NCBI GenBank assembly: GCA_017523995.1
Contig: JAFWUX010000235.1
Span: 1 to 64,000, forward strand
Direction: 5' to 3'
From: Oscillospiraceae bacterium
Lineage (GTDB): Bacteria; Bacillota_A; Clostridia; Oscillospirales; Ruminococcaceae
DNA length: 64,000 nucleotides
Within the stretch, counting starts at the first letter, position 1. Every line of letters starts with the position of its first letter. Shown here in pieces: positions 17,271-27,009 of this stretch. A model generated the notes under the pieces. The model made no database searches. It was not told where the DNA came from and was given only the letters and a program-made list of their open reading frames with translations. A program made the translations under genes and the position numbers.

Positions 17271-18631
17271 GTACAAATGCAAGAAAATCCGTCGCGATGA
17301 GCGGCAGACAGGCGGCAGCCGATGCCGGCGACCAGATCCGCAATGTATGGGCGAACATCAAAGAGGCACTCCGCACCAGAAACGGTCACTATTTTATTCT
17401 GGCGGTGCAGTTTCTGCTCTCGTTTCTGTCTTTGCTCTATCTGAAAGGGGTCATCAAGCTCGCGTATTACAGCATGTTCTACAAGCTTGATATTCCGGAT
17501 GAAAACCGCGGCAAATACTGTTTTCTGGTATCGCTCGCGTGTCTGTTCTTCGGCGCGGTGATGCTGTTTACACGGCGGCAGATTGTCACAAGGATCGCGA
17601 TCATGTGCGCGATGCCGTTCTATTTGCCGATCCTCATGTTTAACTATAAACACCTTGTCCTGCTGGTTCCGCTCGGCATCATGGTTGTGATCACGTATCT
17701 GGCGAGCGGCACAAGCGAAGGCCCGAAAACGATTTTCGGCGCGGTGTTCCTGATGATTTACGTTATCGGCGTTTTCATGTTCCTGACCGTGCAGAATATT
17801 CTGCAGCCTGCGATTCAGGAGACGGTCATTGAGCGCGATATCACGCCCGGCGGGTCCTATCGCTATTCGATTGTGCAGGTGCTCGATCAGGGCGACGGCA
17901 ATACTTATGTCGCGATTGAGCCGAACGATGCCGATATTGAGTACAATCATTCCAAGTGGTTCGCAAAGGGATTCCGTCAGGAGATCTACCGTGAGCGTCC
18001 GCTGAAAAAGGGATTCAAGGCGGAGTGGACAACGCAGACCCGCGCTGAAATCACCAAGGAGCTCATCACCAAGAATCCGAGCACGGTGTTCACGCTGAAT
18101 GCGGATCAGATGAAGCTGCTCGGGCTGAATATCGGCTATGCGCAGGATTTCGAGATCGGCGCTCTCTCCCGCAAGCAGCGCCACAAGCTCGGCTACGGCT
18201 CCAATGATGATGACATTGATTCCAGACTTGCCGGATTGTTCAGAGTCACGCTGATGGATCCGGATTATACCGTAACGCTTGATTTTGACAAGATGGTCGA
18301 GCTCGGTCTGAACCCGACCTATGAGCTCCGTCTCTCCCGCATGACCGATGATCAGCTTGAAGCACTCGGCGTGCCGGAGGAGAATGAGGTGCTCAAGGTC
18401 GGCAACAAGGTTGTGTTCCGTCAGTATGTTGCAGTGCTGGAGCGCCGCTTCTGGCCGGAGAACCGCGACCTGAGCGCATTCCTCGATACCAACGAGGAGC
18501 CTGAGGTGCATCCGGAGGGCGTCGAAATCCCCGTGAAGGAGACAACAGCCGTCAGCACCACCGGCACAACCGCCGTCACCACCGAAACAACAACAACAAC
18601 TGTCACAGAGGCGCAGCAGGTTCTCTGGTAA
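17267..18631 (+). CDS. uncharacterised membrane protein with Thr-rich C-terminus
   Basis: 454 aa. About five to six hydrophobic segments lie between residues 43 and 185, then a soluble part of about 235 residues, and the last 30 residues are a Thr/Val-rich low-complexity tail. The start overlaps the pcrA stop (ATGA), so translation is coupled. I recognise no family. The C-terminal half could lie outside the membrane given the Thr-rich end; this is inference. Confidence 0.75.
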   Translation: MSTNARKSVAMSGRQAAADAGDQIRNVWANIKEALRTRNGHYFILAVQFLLSFLSLLYLKGVIKLAYYSMFYKLDIPDENRGKYCFLVSLACLFFGAVMLFTRRQIVTRIAIMCAMPFYLPILMFNYKHLVLLVPLGIMVVITYLASGTSEGPKTIFGAVFLMIYVIGVFMFLTVQNILQPAIQETVIERDITPGGSYRYSIVQVLDQGDGNTYVAIEPNDADIEYNHSKWFAKGFRQEIYRERPLKKGFKAEWTTQTRAEITKELITKNPSTVFTLNADQMKLLGLNIGYAQDFEIGALSRKQRHKLGYGSNDDDIDSRLAGLFRVTLMDPDYTVTLDFDKMVELGLNPTYELRLSRMTDDQLEALGVPEENEVLKVGNKVVFRQYVAVLERRFWPENRDLSAFLDTNEEPEVHPEGVEIPVKETTAVSTTGTTAVTTETTTTTVTEAQQVLW

Positions 18632-18677
18632 ACAGGATATCCACGGAAAATGAAGTAACATTGCAGCAGAGGGTGAA

Positions 18678-18778
18678 ACATCATTTGATACAGCCGGAAG
18701 ACGGATGACGTAGGGAATCATCCGTCTGCGCAGCAAAGCGGCTGTTTGATGTGCTGATTCCGGAGCAGCCTGCTCCGG
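18678..18778 (+). ncRNA. candidate structured leader before xylB
   Basis: Three nested inverted repeats form one long hairpin: ACATCA (18678-18683)/TGATGT (18747-18752), CAGCCG (18691-18696)/CGGCTG (18739-18744) and AGACGGATGA (18699-18708)/TCATCCGTCT (18718-18727). A second hairpin CCGGAGCA/TGCTCCGG follows (18760-18778). There is no T-run, so it does not look like a simple terminator. It fills most of the 193-bp gap before xylB. Confidence 0.5.
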
Positions 18779-18824
18779 CGGAGGAAATACCCGCAATCAC
18801 TTAATTGAACGGAGGATTTGAACC

Positions 18825-20348
18825 ATGAACTACTATCTTGGCGTTGACATCGGTACCAGCGGTACCAAAACTGTGCTTTTTGATGTGAAAGGCAATGTGA
18901 TCGCATCGGCAACTGAGGAGTATCCGCTCTATCAGCCGCAGAACGGCTACGCAGAGCAGGATCCGCAGGACTGGGCAAATGCCGTGCTGCATACAATGGC
19001 GGCGGTGCTTGCAAAGAGCGGTGCGGATAAAAATGATGTCAAGGGCATCGGTCTTTCCGGACAGATGCACGGTCTTGTCATGCTGGACAAGGATAACAAG
19101 GTCATCCGCAAGTCGATCATCTGGTGCGACCAGAGAACGGCAAAGGAGTGCGAGGAGATCACGGAGAAGGTCGGTGCGGAGCGCCTGATCGAGATTACCG
19201 CGAATCCGGCACTGACCGGCTTCACTGCATCCAAGATTCTCTGGGTGCGCAACAACGAGCCGGAAAACTACGCAAAATGCGCACATATCCTGCTGCCGAA
19301 GGATTATATCCGCTTCATCCTGACCGGCGAATATGCAACGGAGGTTTCCGATGCATCCGGCATGCAGCTGCTCGATATCCCGAACCGCTGCTGGTCCGAT
19401 GAAGTGCTCGAAAAGCTGGATATTGACAAGAGCCTGCTTGCAAAGGTCTATGAGTCGCCGGAGATCACCGGTACCCTGACTGAGGAGGCTGCAAAGCAGA
19501 CCGGTCTTGCAGCCGGTACGCCGGTTGTCGGCGGCGCGGGCGATAATGCTGCGGCTGCGATCGGTACAGGCGTTGCCTCTGACGGCAAGGCATTTACCAC
19601 AATCGGCACGAGCGGCGTTGTCTTTGCACACAGCTCGAAAATCTCGATTGACCCGAAGGGCAGAGTCCATACCTTCTGCTGTGCTGTGCCGGGATGCTGG
19701 CATGTTATGGGCGTGACGCAGGGCGCTGGTCTTTCGCTCAAATGGTTCCGCGATAACTTCTGCGATGCCGAAAAGCAGACCGCAAAGGGCATGGGCGTCG
19801 ATGAATACTATCTGATGGACAAGGAGGCAGAGCAGTCTCCGATCGGTGCAAACCGCCTGCTGTATCTGCCGTATCTGATGGGCGAGCGTACACCGCATCT
19901 TGATGCAAACGCGCGCGGCGTGTTCTTCGGTCTTTCCGCGATGCATCAGAAGCGTGATATGCTCCGCGCCGTCATGGAGGGCGTGACCTATTCGCTCCGC
20001 GATTGCCTTGAGGTCTTCCGCGAGATGAACATCACCGTTGATGACATGATGGCTTGCGGCGGCGGCGGATCGTCTCCGCTGTGGCGCCAGATGCTCGCTG
20101 ACCTGTTCAACTGCCCGATCCAGACCACCAAGTCGAAGGAAGGTCCTGCACTGGGCGTTGCGATCCTCGCAATGGTCGGCACTGGCGCATATGCAAGTGT
20201 TCCGGAGGCTTGTGCCGCGATCATCGGCACGGATAAGACCTGTGCGCCGCAGGCTGAGGCGGTTCCGGTCTATGAGAACTACTATCAGCTCTACCGCAAG
20301 ATTTATCCGGCACTGAAAGATCAGTACGCGGAGCTTGCGACACTGTGA
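18825..20348 (+). CDS. xylB: xylulokinase
   Basis: 507-aa FGGY-family sugar kinase that phosphorylates D-xylulose to xylulose-5-phosphate in the cytosol for the pentose phosphate pathway. The ATP site starts DIGTSGTKTVLFD. The substrate signature LSGQMHGLVMLD and IIWCDQRT, with GGAGDNAAAAIGTG and ACGGGGSSPLWRQM, are typical of XylB. Length is normal. CGGAGG lies 9 nt before ATG 18825. It fits the xylanase and xylosidase genes at 40-47 kb. Its stop overlaps the next start (GTGA). Confidence 0.95.
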   Translation: MNYYLGVDIGTSGTKTVLFDVKGNVIASATEEYPLYQPQNGYAEQDPQDWANAVLHTMAAVLAKSGADKNDVKGIGLSGQMHGLVMLDKDNKVIRKSIIWCDQRTAKECEEITEKVGAERLIEITANPALTGFTASKILWVRNNEPENYAKCAHILLPKDYIRFILTGEYATEVSDASGMQLLDIPNRCWSDEVLEKLDIDKSLLAKVYESPEITGTLTEEAAKQTGLAAGTPVVGGAGDNAAAAIGTGVASDGKAFTTIGTSGVVFAHSSKISIDPKGRVHTFCCAVPGCWHVMGVTQGAGLSLKWFRDNFCDAEKQTAKGMGVDEYYLMDKEAEQSPIGANRLLYLPYLMGERTPHLDANARGVFFGLSAMHQKRDMLRAVMEGVTYSLRDCLEVFREMNITVDDMMACGGGGSSPLWRQMLADLFNCPIQTTKSKEGPALGVAILAMVGTGAYASVPEACAAIIGTDKTCAPQAEAVPVYENYYQLYRKIYPALKDQYAELATL

Positions 20349-21040
20349 GTCACAATATTGAGATGACGCGCCGGAAGTCAAACCGGATTCCGGCGCTCAT
20401 CATTCACGCGATTATATTTTATGCATTCTGGGCTTGCTGGGCGCTGCTGATTCGCCCTGCTATGAAAGATGCCTTGCAGAATGCGTTTCTGCTTGAGATT
20501 CTGGGTGCCTGCGTAAAGCTGGCAACATGGACGCTTCCTGCGCTCCTGCTGATCCGGCATTTTTCACCGGAGATGCAGGTCGGGTTCCGGCAGATGTTTA
20601 CGCAGAAGGTGCCGCTGAAATCGGCTGTTCTCTGGATTCTGCTGTTTTTGGCGTATTCAGGCGGCGACCGGCTGTTTTCGCTGTTCAGGGGCACTTTACA
20701 CATCAATCCTGATTTTTCTCTGCAAACGCATTTCTGGCTGCTCGGCGTCGGCATTACGGAGGAACTCGTTTTCCGCGGCTGGATGCTCAATGCGACTGCG
20801 AAATCCGAGCGCGACTGGAAAATGATTCTGCTCAACAGTTTCATGTTCCTGTGCATTCATTTTCCAGGCTGGATTGAAAAGGGCATGTTTGTCGGCGCGT
20901 TTACCGGTTTCGGATTCCTGTCGGTTATGCTGTTCGGCGCAGCGGCAGGCATCTGCTTTTTGAAGACGAAAAATATCCTGCTGATTGTGTTTATCCACAT
21001 GCTTTATGATTTTGTTCTGGAATTCTGGAAAGCGGGCTGA
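20345..21040 (+). CDS. CPBP-family intramembrane metalloprotease
   Basis: 231-aa membrane protein with the three CPBP (Abi/CAAX protease-like) motifs: EELVFRGW, CIHFPGW and HMLYDFVLE, which provide the Glu-Glu-x-x-x-Arg and His residues of the metal site. About six hydrophobic segments. Start GTG 20345 overlaps the xylB stop; ATG 20363 is an alternative but lacks a ribosome-binding site. Substrate unknown. Confidence 0.85.
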   Translation: MSHNIEMTRRKSNRIPALIIHAIIFYAFWACWALLIRPAMKDALQNAFLLEILGACVKLATWTLPALLLIRHFSPEMQVGFRQMFTQKVPLKSAVLWILLFLAYSGGDRLFSLFRGTLHINPDFSLQTHFWLLGVGITEELVFRGWMLNATAKSERDWKMILLNSFMFLCIHFPGWIEKGMFVGAFTGFGFLSVMLFGAAAGICFLKTKNILLIVFIHMLYDFVLEFWKAG

Positions 21041-21049
21041 GGTGAGGAC

Positions 21050-21547
21050 ATGCCGGATTTGCCGATCACACTGCCGTTTCCGCTGATCGACATTGCAGCG
21101 GAAGACGAGCGGTTCCGGTTTTTGTGCATGGAGATTCATCCGCTGTTCCGGACACCTGAGCAGAAGAAATCAACTGATTTTGATTGTGAATTCGCACTCG
21201 AATATGCGGGCAGGGGACTATCCGCGCAGTTCGGCTGTGACATTACAGCGGGCAATGTCTATGCGTTTTATCAGTCACTTGAAACGGCATATCAGCAGCT
21301 TGATCCGGATAACACGGCGCAGCTTGCGAACTACGGTTCACTTGACCGCACGGCGCTCCGGATTCAGTTTGACCGGTACGGCGGCTGTCTGCTGACCGGA
21401 CATTTTCTGAACGCGGACAGTCACTATCACAGCGGCATTCGGATCAGTATGCTGCTTGATCAAAGCGATATCGGCGAAATCCTGCGCAGTCTGCGGTACT
21501 TCTTCCGCGTTTTGTCGGATGCGCAGGGGCATGCGAATTTTGATTGA
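21050..21547 (+). CDS. small conserved-looking protein, possibly WapI-like immunity fold
   Basis: 165 aa, soluble. The C-terminal half has alternating beta-strand character (ALRIQFDRYGGCLLTGHFLN, then GIRISMLLDQSDIGEILRSLRYFF), which vaguely resembles WapI-family immunity proteins. That likeness is weak and no toxin gene is adjacent. It begins 9 bp after the CPBP gene, with GAGGTGAGGAC before ATG 21050, and ends 25 bp before hisB, so it is co-transcribed with both. Confidence 0.6.
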   Translation: MPDLPITLPFPLIDIAAEDERFRFLCMEIHPLFRTPEQKKSTDFDCEFALEYAGRGLSAQFGCDITAGNVYAFYQSLETAYQQLDPDNTAQLANYGSLDRTALRIQFDRYGGCLLTGHFLNADSHYHSGIRISMLLDQSDIGEILRSLRYFFRVLSDAQGHANFD

Positions 21548-21572
21548 TCTTTTCACCACACGGAGGCGGACT

Positions 21573-22157
21573 ATGCGAGAAGCTACAGTTACACGGAATA
21601 CCAGAGAAACACAGATCACAGTCAGTGTGAAGCTTGACGGCAAGGGCGAGAGCAATATCTCGACCGGCATCGGCTTCTTTGATCATATGCTGACCGCGCT
21701 TTCACGGCACAGCGGCATCAGCATGGACATTCAGGCGAACGGCGATCTGTATGTGGACGGGCATCATACCGTGGAGGATACCGGCATTGTGCTCGGTCAG
21801 GCGCTGAATCAGGCGCTCGGCGACAAATCCGGCATCGCGCGCTACGGCAGCGCGTATATCCCGATGGATGAGGCGCTTTCGTTCTGCGCACTCGACCTCT
21901 CAAACCGCCCGTATGTTGTGTTCAACGGTACTTTTACGAATCAGATGATCGGGCAGTATGACGCCTGCCTGACGGAGGAATTTTTCCGTGCGCTGGCTGT
22001 CAATGCCGGTATCACGCTGCATCTTGATATGCGCTACGGCAGCAACGATCACCACAAGTGTGAGGCGCTGTTCAAGGCGTTTGCACATGCTCTGAAAGCC
22101 GCAATCCGCTTCAACGAGGACGGCACAGTGCTTTCGACCAAGGGGGTTCTCGCATGA
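21573..22157 (+). CDS. hisB: imidazoleglycerol-phosphate dehydratase
   Basis: 194-aa enzyme, step 6 of histidine synthesis. The duplicated metal-binding motifs are visible: FFDHML, DGHHTVEDTGI and the C-terminal NDHHKCEALFKAF. Single-domain type without the phosphatase. CGGAGG lies 7 nt before ATG 21573, which excludes the in-frame upstream extension. First of four his genes coupled by overlaps. Confidence 0.96.
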   Translation: MREATVTRNTRETQITVSVKLDGKGESNISTGIGFFDHMLTALSRHSGISMDIQANGDLYVDGHHTVEDTGIVLGQALNQALGDKSGIARYGSAYIPMDEALSFCALDLSNRPYVVFNGTFTNQMIGQYDACLTEEFFRALAVNAGITLHLDMRYGSNDHHKCEALFKAFAHALKAAIRFNEDGTVLSTKGVLA

Positions 22158-22759
22158 TCGCAGTGATTGACTACGGCGCAGGCAATCTGTTTTCGGTTTG
22201 CAATGCGCTCAAATATCTGAATATCGCGCATGAGGTCACAAAGGACGCTGATGTCATAAACCGCGCAGATGCTGTGATTCTGCCGGGCGTCGGCGCATTT
22301 CCGGCGGCGATGGAATCCCTGCACGCGACCGGTCTGGTCGATACGATCAAACAGAATGCGGCGAAAAAGCCGCTGCTCGGCATCTGCCTCGGCATGCAGA
22401 TGCTCTTTGACCGCTCCGACGAGAACGGCGACTGTGACGGTCTCGGGCTGATCTCCGGCGAGGTTCACCGGATTCCGTCCAAGTGCGTGATTATCCCGCA
22501 CATGGGCTGGAACGAGCTTGTGATCACGCAGGATTCTCCGCTGCTCAAGGATATCGAAAAGCCTGTATTTACGTACTTTGTGCATTCATATCAGGCGTTC
22601 TGTGATGATTGGAACATCATCGCGTACTGTGAGTATGACGGGAAGATTCCGGCACTTGTGACAGACGGCAAATTTGTATTCGGCGCGCAGTATCATCCGG
22701 AAAAATCCGGCGAAAAGGGTCTGCAGATGCTGCGCAATTTTGAGGAGTTGGCAAAATGA
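22154..22759 (+). CDS. hisH: imidazole glycerol phosphate synthase, glutaminase subunit
   Basis: 201-aa class I glutamine amidotransferase that supplies ammonia to HisF. The triad is Cys in LLGICLGMQM and His/Glu in QYHPEKSGEKG. The N-terminus VIDYGAGNLFSV is typical. ATGA overlaps with both hisB and hisA show coupled translation. Confidence 0.97.
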   Translation: MIAVIDYGAGNLFSVCNALKYLNIAHEVTKDADVINRADAVILPGVGAFPAAMESLHATGLVDTIKQNAAKKPLLGICLGMQMLFDRSDENGDCDGLGLISGEVHRIPSKCVIIPHMGWNELVITQDSPLLKDIEKPVFTYFVHSYQAFCDDWNIIAYCEYDGKIPALVTDGKFVFGAQYHPEKSGEKGLQMLRNFEELAK

Positions 22760-23922
22760 TTATATTTCCGGCGATTGACATCATCGGCGGACAGTGCGTC
22801 CGGCTGGTGAAAGGCGACTACGCGACCGCATCAAAGGTCGCAGAGGATCCGCTTGAAACTGCAAGAAAATTTGAAGCTGCCGGTGCCGAGTGGATTCACA
22901 TGGTTGACCTCGACGGCGCAAAGGCAGGGTATCCGGTCAACACGGAAATTTATCAGAATATTGCGCAAAACACGAACCTCAAGGTCGAGGTCGGCGGCGG
23001 CATCCGCACGCTGGAGACCATTCAGGCGTATCTCGATCTCGGGATTACGCGCGTGATTCTCGGTTCGGTCGCGCTGAAAAATCCGCAGCTCGTTGCGGAT
23101 GCAATCACAAAATTCGGCGCGGACAGGATCGTTGTCGGGATCGACGCAAAGAAAGAAATGGTCGCGACCGAGGGCTGGCTCGAAACGAGTGAAGTAAATT
23201 ATATTGATCTTGCGAAAGAAATGATGAAGGTCGGTGTCAAGACTTTCATCTTTACAGATATCTCCAAGGACGGCACGCTGTCCGGTGTCAATGTCGAACA
23301 GCTCCGCAAACTCCGCGATGCGACAGAGGGCAAGTGCAATATTGTTGCATCCGGCGGCGTTCACACGATTGATGATATCATCGCCTGCCGCGATCTCGGA
23401 CTCTACGGCACGATCGCGGGTAAGTCGCTTTATCAGGGTACACTTGATCTGGCGGAGGCGATTCAGAAAGCGGATACCATGACGATCCGCACCATGAAAA
23501 TCGAAGACTACGATGCGCTCTATGAGATGTGGATTGCCTGCGGAAACGGACTGAACAATCTCGATGATTCGCGCGAGGGCATCGAAAAATATTTGAAGCG
23601 CAATCCGGAAACATCCTTTGTCGCGGAGGAAAACGGCGTGATTACTGGCGCAATCCTCTGCGGCCATGACGGCCGCCGCGGCATCATTCAGCATATGTGC
23701 GTGTCTCCGCAGTTCCGCCGCAGAGGCATCGGGCACAAGCTTGTTGCGCGTGCACTCGCAGCACTGAAAGCGGAGGGCATCAACAAGGTACTGCTGGTTG
23801 CGTTCAAGGCGAATGCGCTCGGCAATGCCTTCTGGGAGGCTGAGGGCTTCACGCTGCGTGAGGACCTCAACTACCGGAATCTTGCGCTGACAGATATGAT
23901 CCGGATTGATCCGGAATTTTGA
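22756..23922 (+). CDS. hisA: HisA isomerase fused to a GNAT acetyltransferase domain
   Basis: 388 aa. Residues 1-240 are a full ProFAR isomerase (HisA, step 4 of histidine synthesis): [32 protein letters not shown] and [11 protein letters not shown]. Residues 242-388 are a GNAT N-acetyltransferase domain: [18 protein letters not shown] at its start and the acetyl-CoA loop [15 protein letters not shown]. No stop or start signal separates the two; the GNAT part begins right after the last HisA helix at an internal Met-Thr-Ile. HisA is normally about 240 aa. The GNAT substrate is unknown. Overlaps hisH by an ATGA. Confidence 0.92.
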   Translation: MIIFPAIDIIGGQCVRLVKGDYATASKVAEDPLETARKFEAAGAEWIHMVDLDGAKAGYPVNTEIYQNIAQNTNLKVEVGGGIRTLETIQAYLDLGITRVILGSVALKNPQLVADAITKFGADRIVVGIDAKKEMVATEGWLETSEVNYIDLAKEMMKVGVKTFIFTDISKDGTLSGVNVEQLRKLRDATEGKCNIVASGGVHTIDDIIACRDLGLYGTIAGKSLYQGTLDLAEAIQKADTMTIRTMKIEDYDALYEMWIACGNGLNNLDDSREGIEKYLKRNPETSFVAEENGVITGAILCGHDGRRGIIQHMCVSPQFRRRGIGHKLVARALAALKAEGINKVLLVAFKANALGNAFWEAEGFTLREDLNYRNLALTDMIRIDPEF

Positions 23923-23936
23923 TAAAGGAGAGCAAT

Positions 23937-24692
23937 ATGCTTGCAAAAAGAATCATTCCCTGTCTGGATGTCCGGCACGGGAAGGTTGTCAAGGGCGTCA
24001 ACTTTGAGGGCGTCAAGGATGTCGGCGATCCGGTTGCGTGTGCTGCGGAATATAACCGCCAGGGCGCGGATGAGATCGTGTTTTATGACATTGTTGCGTC
24101 CCATGAGGGGCGCGGCACATTCCTCGATGTTGTCCGCGAGACTGCAAAGCAGGTGTTCGTTCCGCTGACAGTCGGCGGCGGCATCTCCTCAGTTGCGGAT
24201 ATGCGCGAGACACTGCGCGCCGGTGCGGATAAAATCAGCATCAACTCCTCGGCTGTCAAGAATCCGAAGCTGATTTCCGAGGGCGCTGAGATTTTCGGTT
24301 CCCAGTGCATCGTGGTCGGCATTGATGCAAAGCGTGACGGCAAGGGCGGCTACACGGTCTATGCAAACGGCGGCAGAATCGACATGCATGTTGATCTGCT
24401 GGAATGGGTGCAGGAGATCGAGCAGCGCGGTGCCGGCGAAATCTGCCTCAACTCGATTGATACAGACGGCGTGCGCGGCGGGTTTGATCTCGAAATGCTC
24501 AAGGATGTCTGTGCGCGCGTGCGGATTCCGGTGATCGCCTCGGGCGGTGCGGGAAAACTCAGCGATTTCGCAACGGTCTTTGAGCAGACCGATGCGACGG
24601 CAGCGCTTGCTGCATCGCTGTTTCATTTCGGCGAGCTGACGATTCCGCAGGTCAAGGAAGACTGCCGCAGCAAGGGCATCCTGATGAGGTGA
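23937..24692 (+). CDS. hisF: imidazole glycerol phosphate synthase, cyclase subunit
   Basis: 251-aa TIM-barrel partner of HisH that forms imidazole glycerol phosphate and [25 protein letters not shown], the catalytic Asp in [25 protein letters not shown] and LNSIDTDGV (second catalytic Asp) are present. AAAGGAG 6-7 nt before ATG 23937 sets the start. No hisI, hisE, hisG or hisD follows, so the rest of the pathway is encoded elsewhere. Confidence 0.97.
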   Translation: MLAKRIIPCLDVRHGKVVKGVNFEGVKDVGDPVACAAEYNRQGADEIVFYDIVASHEGRGTFLDVVRETAKQVFVPLTVGGGISSVADMRETLRAGADKISINSSAVKNPKLISEGAEIFGSQCIVVGIDAKRDGKGGYTVYANGGRIDMHVDLLEWVQEIEQRGAGEICLNSIDTDGVRGGFDLEMLKDVCARVRIPVIASGGAGKLSDFATVFEQTDATAALAASLFHFGELTIPQVKEDCRSKGILMR

Positions 24693-24796
24693 GTTTGCAT
24701 GCAGATACGAGATTTTCGCAGCTTTGCCGCGATCTGGTACTGGCTGCATCTTCCGCAGAACGGAGATGTGCGATATTGCAGAAAGGAACTGTCTGC

Positions 24797-25669
24797 ATGA
24801 AAAAACACTCTGCGGCAGTGATGCTGCTTGCGGCTGTGCTGCTGACAGGCTGCGGCGATCATGTGCCGCCGGTTCCGATTGACACAGCGACTCTGCCGCC
24901 TGAAACCGCTGTAACCGAGTCCACCGATACAACGGAAAATGCCACATACGATCTGCAAATGAGGTTCGGGTTTTATATGTCCGGATACATTTCTGATCAG
25001 GATGCGGAGGCGATCATTTCGGAAACCCGTGCGCAGGAGGAAGTTCCGATGCCGGATGCTGACCAGCCTGCGGAGATTTACTATAAGCAGATGGACCTGC
25101 TTTTGCAATTCTATGCGCAGAATATGTTTTTGCACCCGTTTCTGCCGGATACCGATCCCGGCAACATTATTCTGGATCTGTATGAGCAGTACGGGTGGCT
25201 TTACACAATCGGCGACAAGTATTACAAAGCGCCGGAGGACGTTATGCAGCGGATCTGCAAAAAGCAGTTTGAACTGTCAAAGAATGATGCGGACCTTTCT
25301 GACGACGAACCGTTTTCGGATCACGGGCTTAAATTGGAAACCTGTGAGATACCCGAGGGCTCGTACTTCTTCGATTTCCTGTTTCAATCTGCTGAGCATC
25401 TCAATCGTGCTCCCTCTCAACTGACGGACAGCAGCGGAAATGAAATTCCGATGATGATCGCGGAGGAAATGGCGGATTTTTATAACGATGACCCGATGCG
25501 CTCGTTTACGATTTTGACCGAAACGCCGCTCAGGCAGGGGACATATACACTGACGATAGCTGGTGTCAGCGCGGATTTCTCCGTGATTCCGGCTCAGGAT
25601 TTTATCGAGGCGGAAAAGGTGCGGCGAAAGGCGGCGCGGGAGCAGTTACAGGCAGAACTCGATTCCTGA
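24797..25669 (+). CDS. uncharacterised lipoprotein
   Basis: 290 aa. MKKHSAAVMLLAAVLLTGCGD is a lipoprotein signal with lipobox LLTGC. A Thr/Pro-rich linker (residues 25-50) follows, then a folded part of mostly helix, and a C-terminal beta-rich 80 residues ending in a Lys/Arg/Glu-rich helix. AAAGGA lies before ATG 24797; 36 upstream in-frame codons have no ribosome-binding site. No family recognised. Confidence 0.75.
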   Translation: MKKHSAAVMLLAAVLLTGCGDHVPPVPIDTATLPPETAVTESTDTTENATYDLQMRFGFYMSGYISDQDAEAIISETRAQEEVPMPDADQPAEIYYKQMDLLLQFYAQNMFLHPFLPDTDPGNIILDLYEQYGWLYTIGDKYYKAPEDVMQRICKKQFELSKNDADLSDDEPFSDHGLKLETCEIPEGSYFFDFLFQSAEHLNRAPSQLTDSSGNEIPMMIAEEMADFYNDDPMRSFTILTETPLRQGTYTLTIAGVSADFSVIPAQDFIEAEKVRRKAAREQLQAELDS

Positions 25670-25719
25670 TCGGGAATGATTAATGTAAATTTATTTTCTT
25701 TATAAAAGGAGTTAATATT

Positions 25720-26940
25720 ATGACCTTATACGAGGAACTTCAGCGCAGAGGACTGATTGCGCAGACCACTGACGAAAAAGAGATCGCAGATCTCATCAAC
25801 AACGGCAAAGCGACATTCTACATCGGCTTTGACCCGACTGCCGATTCGCTGCATGTCGGTCACTTCATGGCACTTTGCCTGATGAAGCGCATGCAGATGG
25901 CAGGCAACAAGCCGATCGCACTGGTCGGCGGCGGCACCGGCATGATCGGCGACCCCTCCGGCAAATCCGATATGCGCAAGATGCTGACACCGGAGACCAT
26001 TCAGCACAACTGCGACTGCTTCAAAAAGCAGATGAGCCGCTTCATCGACTTCTCTGAGGGCAAGGCACTGATGGTCAACAACGGCGACTGGCTCCTGAAG
26101 CTCAACTATGTCGATGTCCTGCGCGAAGTCGGCGCATGCTTCTCGGTCAACAAGATGCTTTCCTTCGAGTGTTACAAGCAGCGCTGGGAGCGCGGTCTGA
26201 CCTTCCTGGAATTCAACTACATGATTATGCAGAGCTACGATTTCTACAAGCTCTATCAGGATTACGGCTGCAACATGCAGTTCGGCGGCGATGACCAGTG
26301 GGCGAACATGCTCGGCGGCACTGAGCTGATCCGCAAGAAGCTCGGCAAGGATGCCTACGCGATGACCATCACGCTGCTGCTCAATTCCGAGGGCAAAAAG
26401 ATGGGCAAGACTGAAAAGGGTGCTGTCTGGCTCGATGCAGAAAAGACCTCTCCCTACGATTTCTTCCAGTACTGGAGAAATGTCGGCGATGCGGACGTCA
26501 TCAAGTGCCTGAAGATGCTGACCTTCCTGCCGATCGAGCAGATCGAGGAAATGGAACAGCATCTCGATTCCGGCGCAGCATATAACAACGCAAAAGAGAT
26601 TCTCGCATATGAGCTGACCGCGCTTGTACACGGCGAGGAGGAGGCTGCCAAGCAGCGCGAAGCCGCAAGAGCGATCTTTGCTGGCGGCGGCGTCTCCGCA
26701 GATATGCCGACCACTGCGCTCACCGCTGACGATTTCACCGACGGACAGATCGGTCTGCTGACGATTCTCGTCAAGACCAAGCTCTGCCCCTCGATCTCCG
26801 AGGCACGCAGACTGGTTCAGCAGGGCGGCGTCACGGTCAATGACGAAAAGGTCACCGATCCGAAAACGATGTATACGCTTGATGAAGACCTTATCATCAA
26901 GAAGGGCAAAAAGGTGTTCCATAAGGTCACAAAGGCTTGA
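25720..26940 (+). CDS. tyrS: tyrosyl-tRNA synthetase
   Basis: 406-aa class I synthetase. The HIGH signature reads HVGHFM (about 47-52), the KMSKS loop is KKMGKTEKG (about 226-234), and a C-terminal S4 RNA-binding domain contains ARRLVQQGGVTVND. AAAAGGAG lies 10 nt before ATG 25720. No T-box leader was seen in the 50 bp upstream. Confidence 0.97.
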   Translation: MTLYEELQRRGLIAQTTDEKEIADLINNGKATFYIGFDPTADSLHVGHFMALCLMKRMQMAGNKPIALVGGGTGMIGDPSGKSDMRKMLTPETIQHNCDCFKKQMSRFIDFSEGKALMVNNGDWLLKLNYVDVLREVGACFSVNKMLSFECYKQRWERGLTFLEFNYMIMQSYDFYKLYQDYGCNMQFGGDDQWANMLGGTELIRKKLGKDAYAMTITLLLNSEGKKMGKTEKGAVWLDAEKTSPYDFFQYWRNVGDADVIKCLKMLTFLPIEQIEEMEQHLDSGAAYNNAKEILAYELTALVHGEEEAAKQREAARAIFAGGGVSADMPTTALTADDFTDGQIGLLTILVKTKLCPSISEARRLVQQGGVTVNDEKVTDPKTMYTLDEDLIIKKGKKVFHKVTKA

Positions 26941-27009
26941 GCCTGAGCGATTTTCTGACAAGGATTCCGGTGCTGAACACCGTAAAAAATCACAGGGAGG
27001 ATTCATGTC

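Noticed and set aside
17141..20381. Long minus-strand open frames opposite the membrane protein gene and xylB
   Set aside because: xylB and the coupled membrane gene explain the region; the antisense frames have no motifs or start signals.
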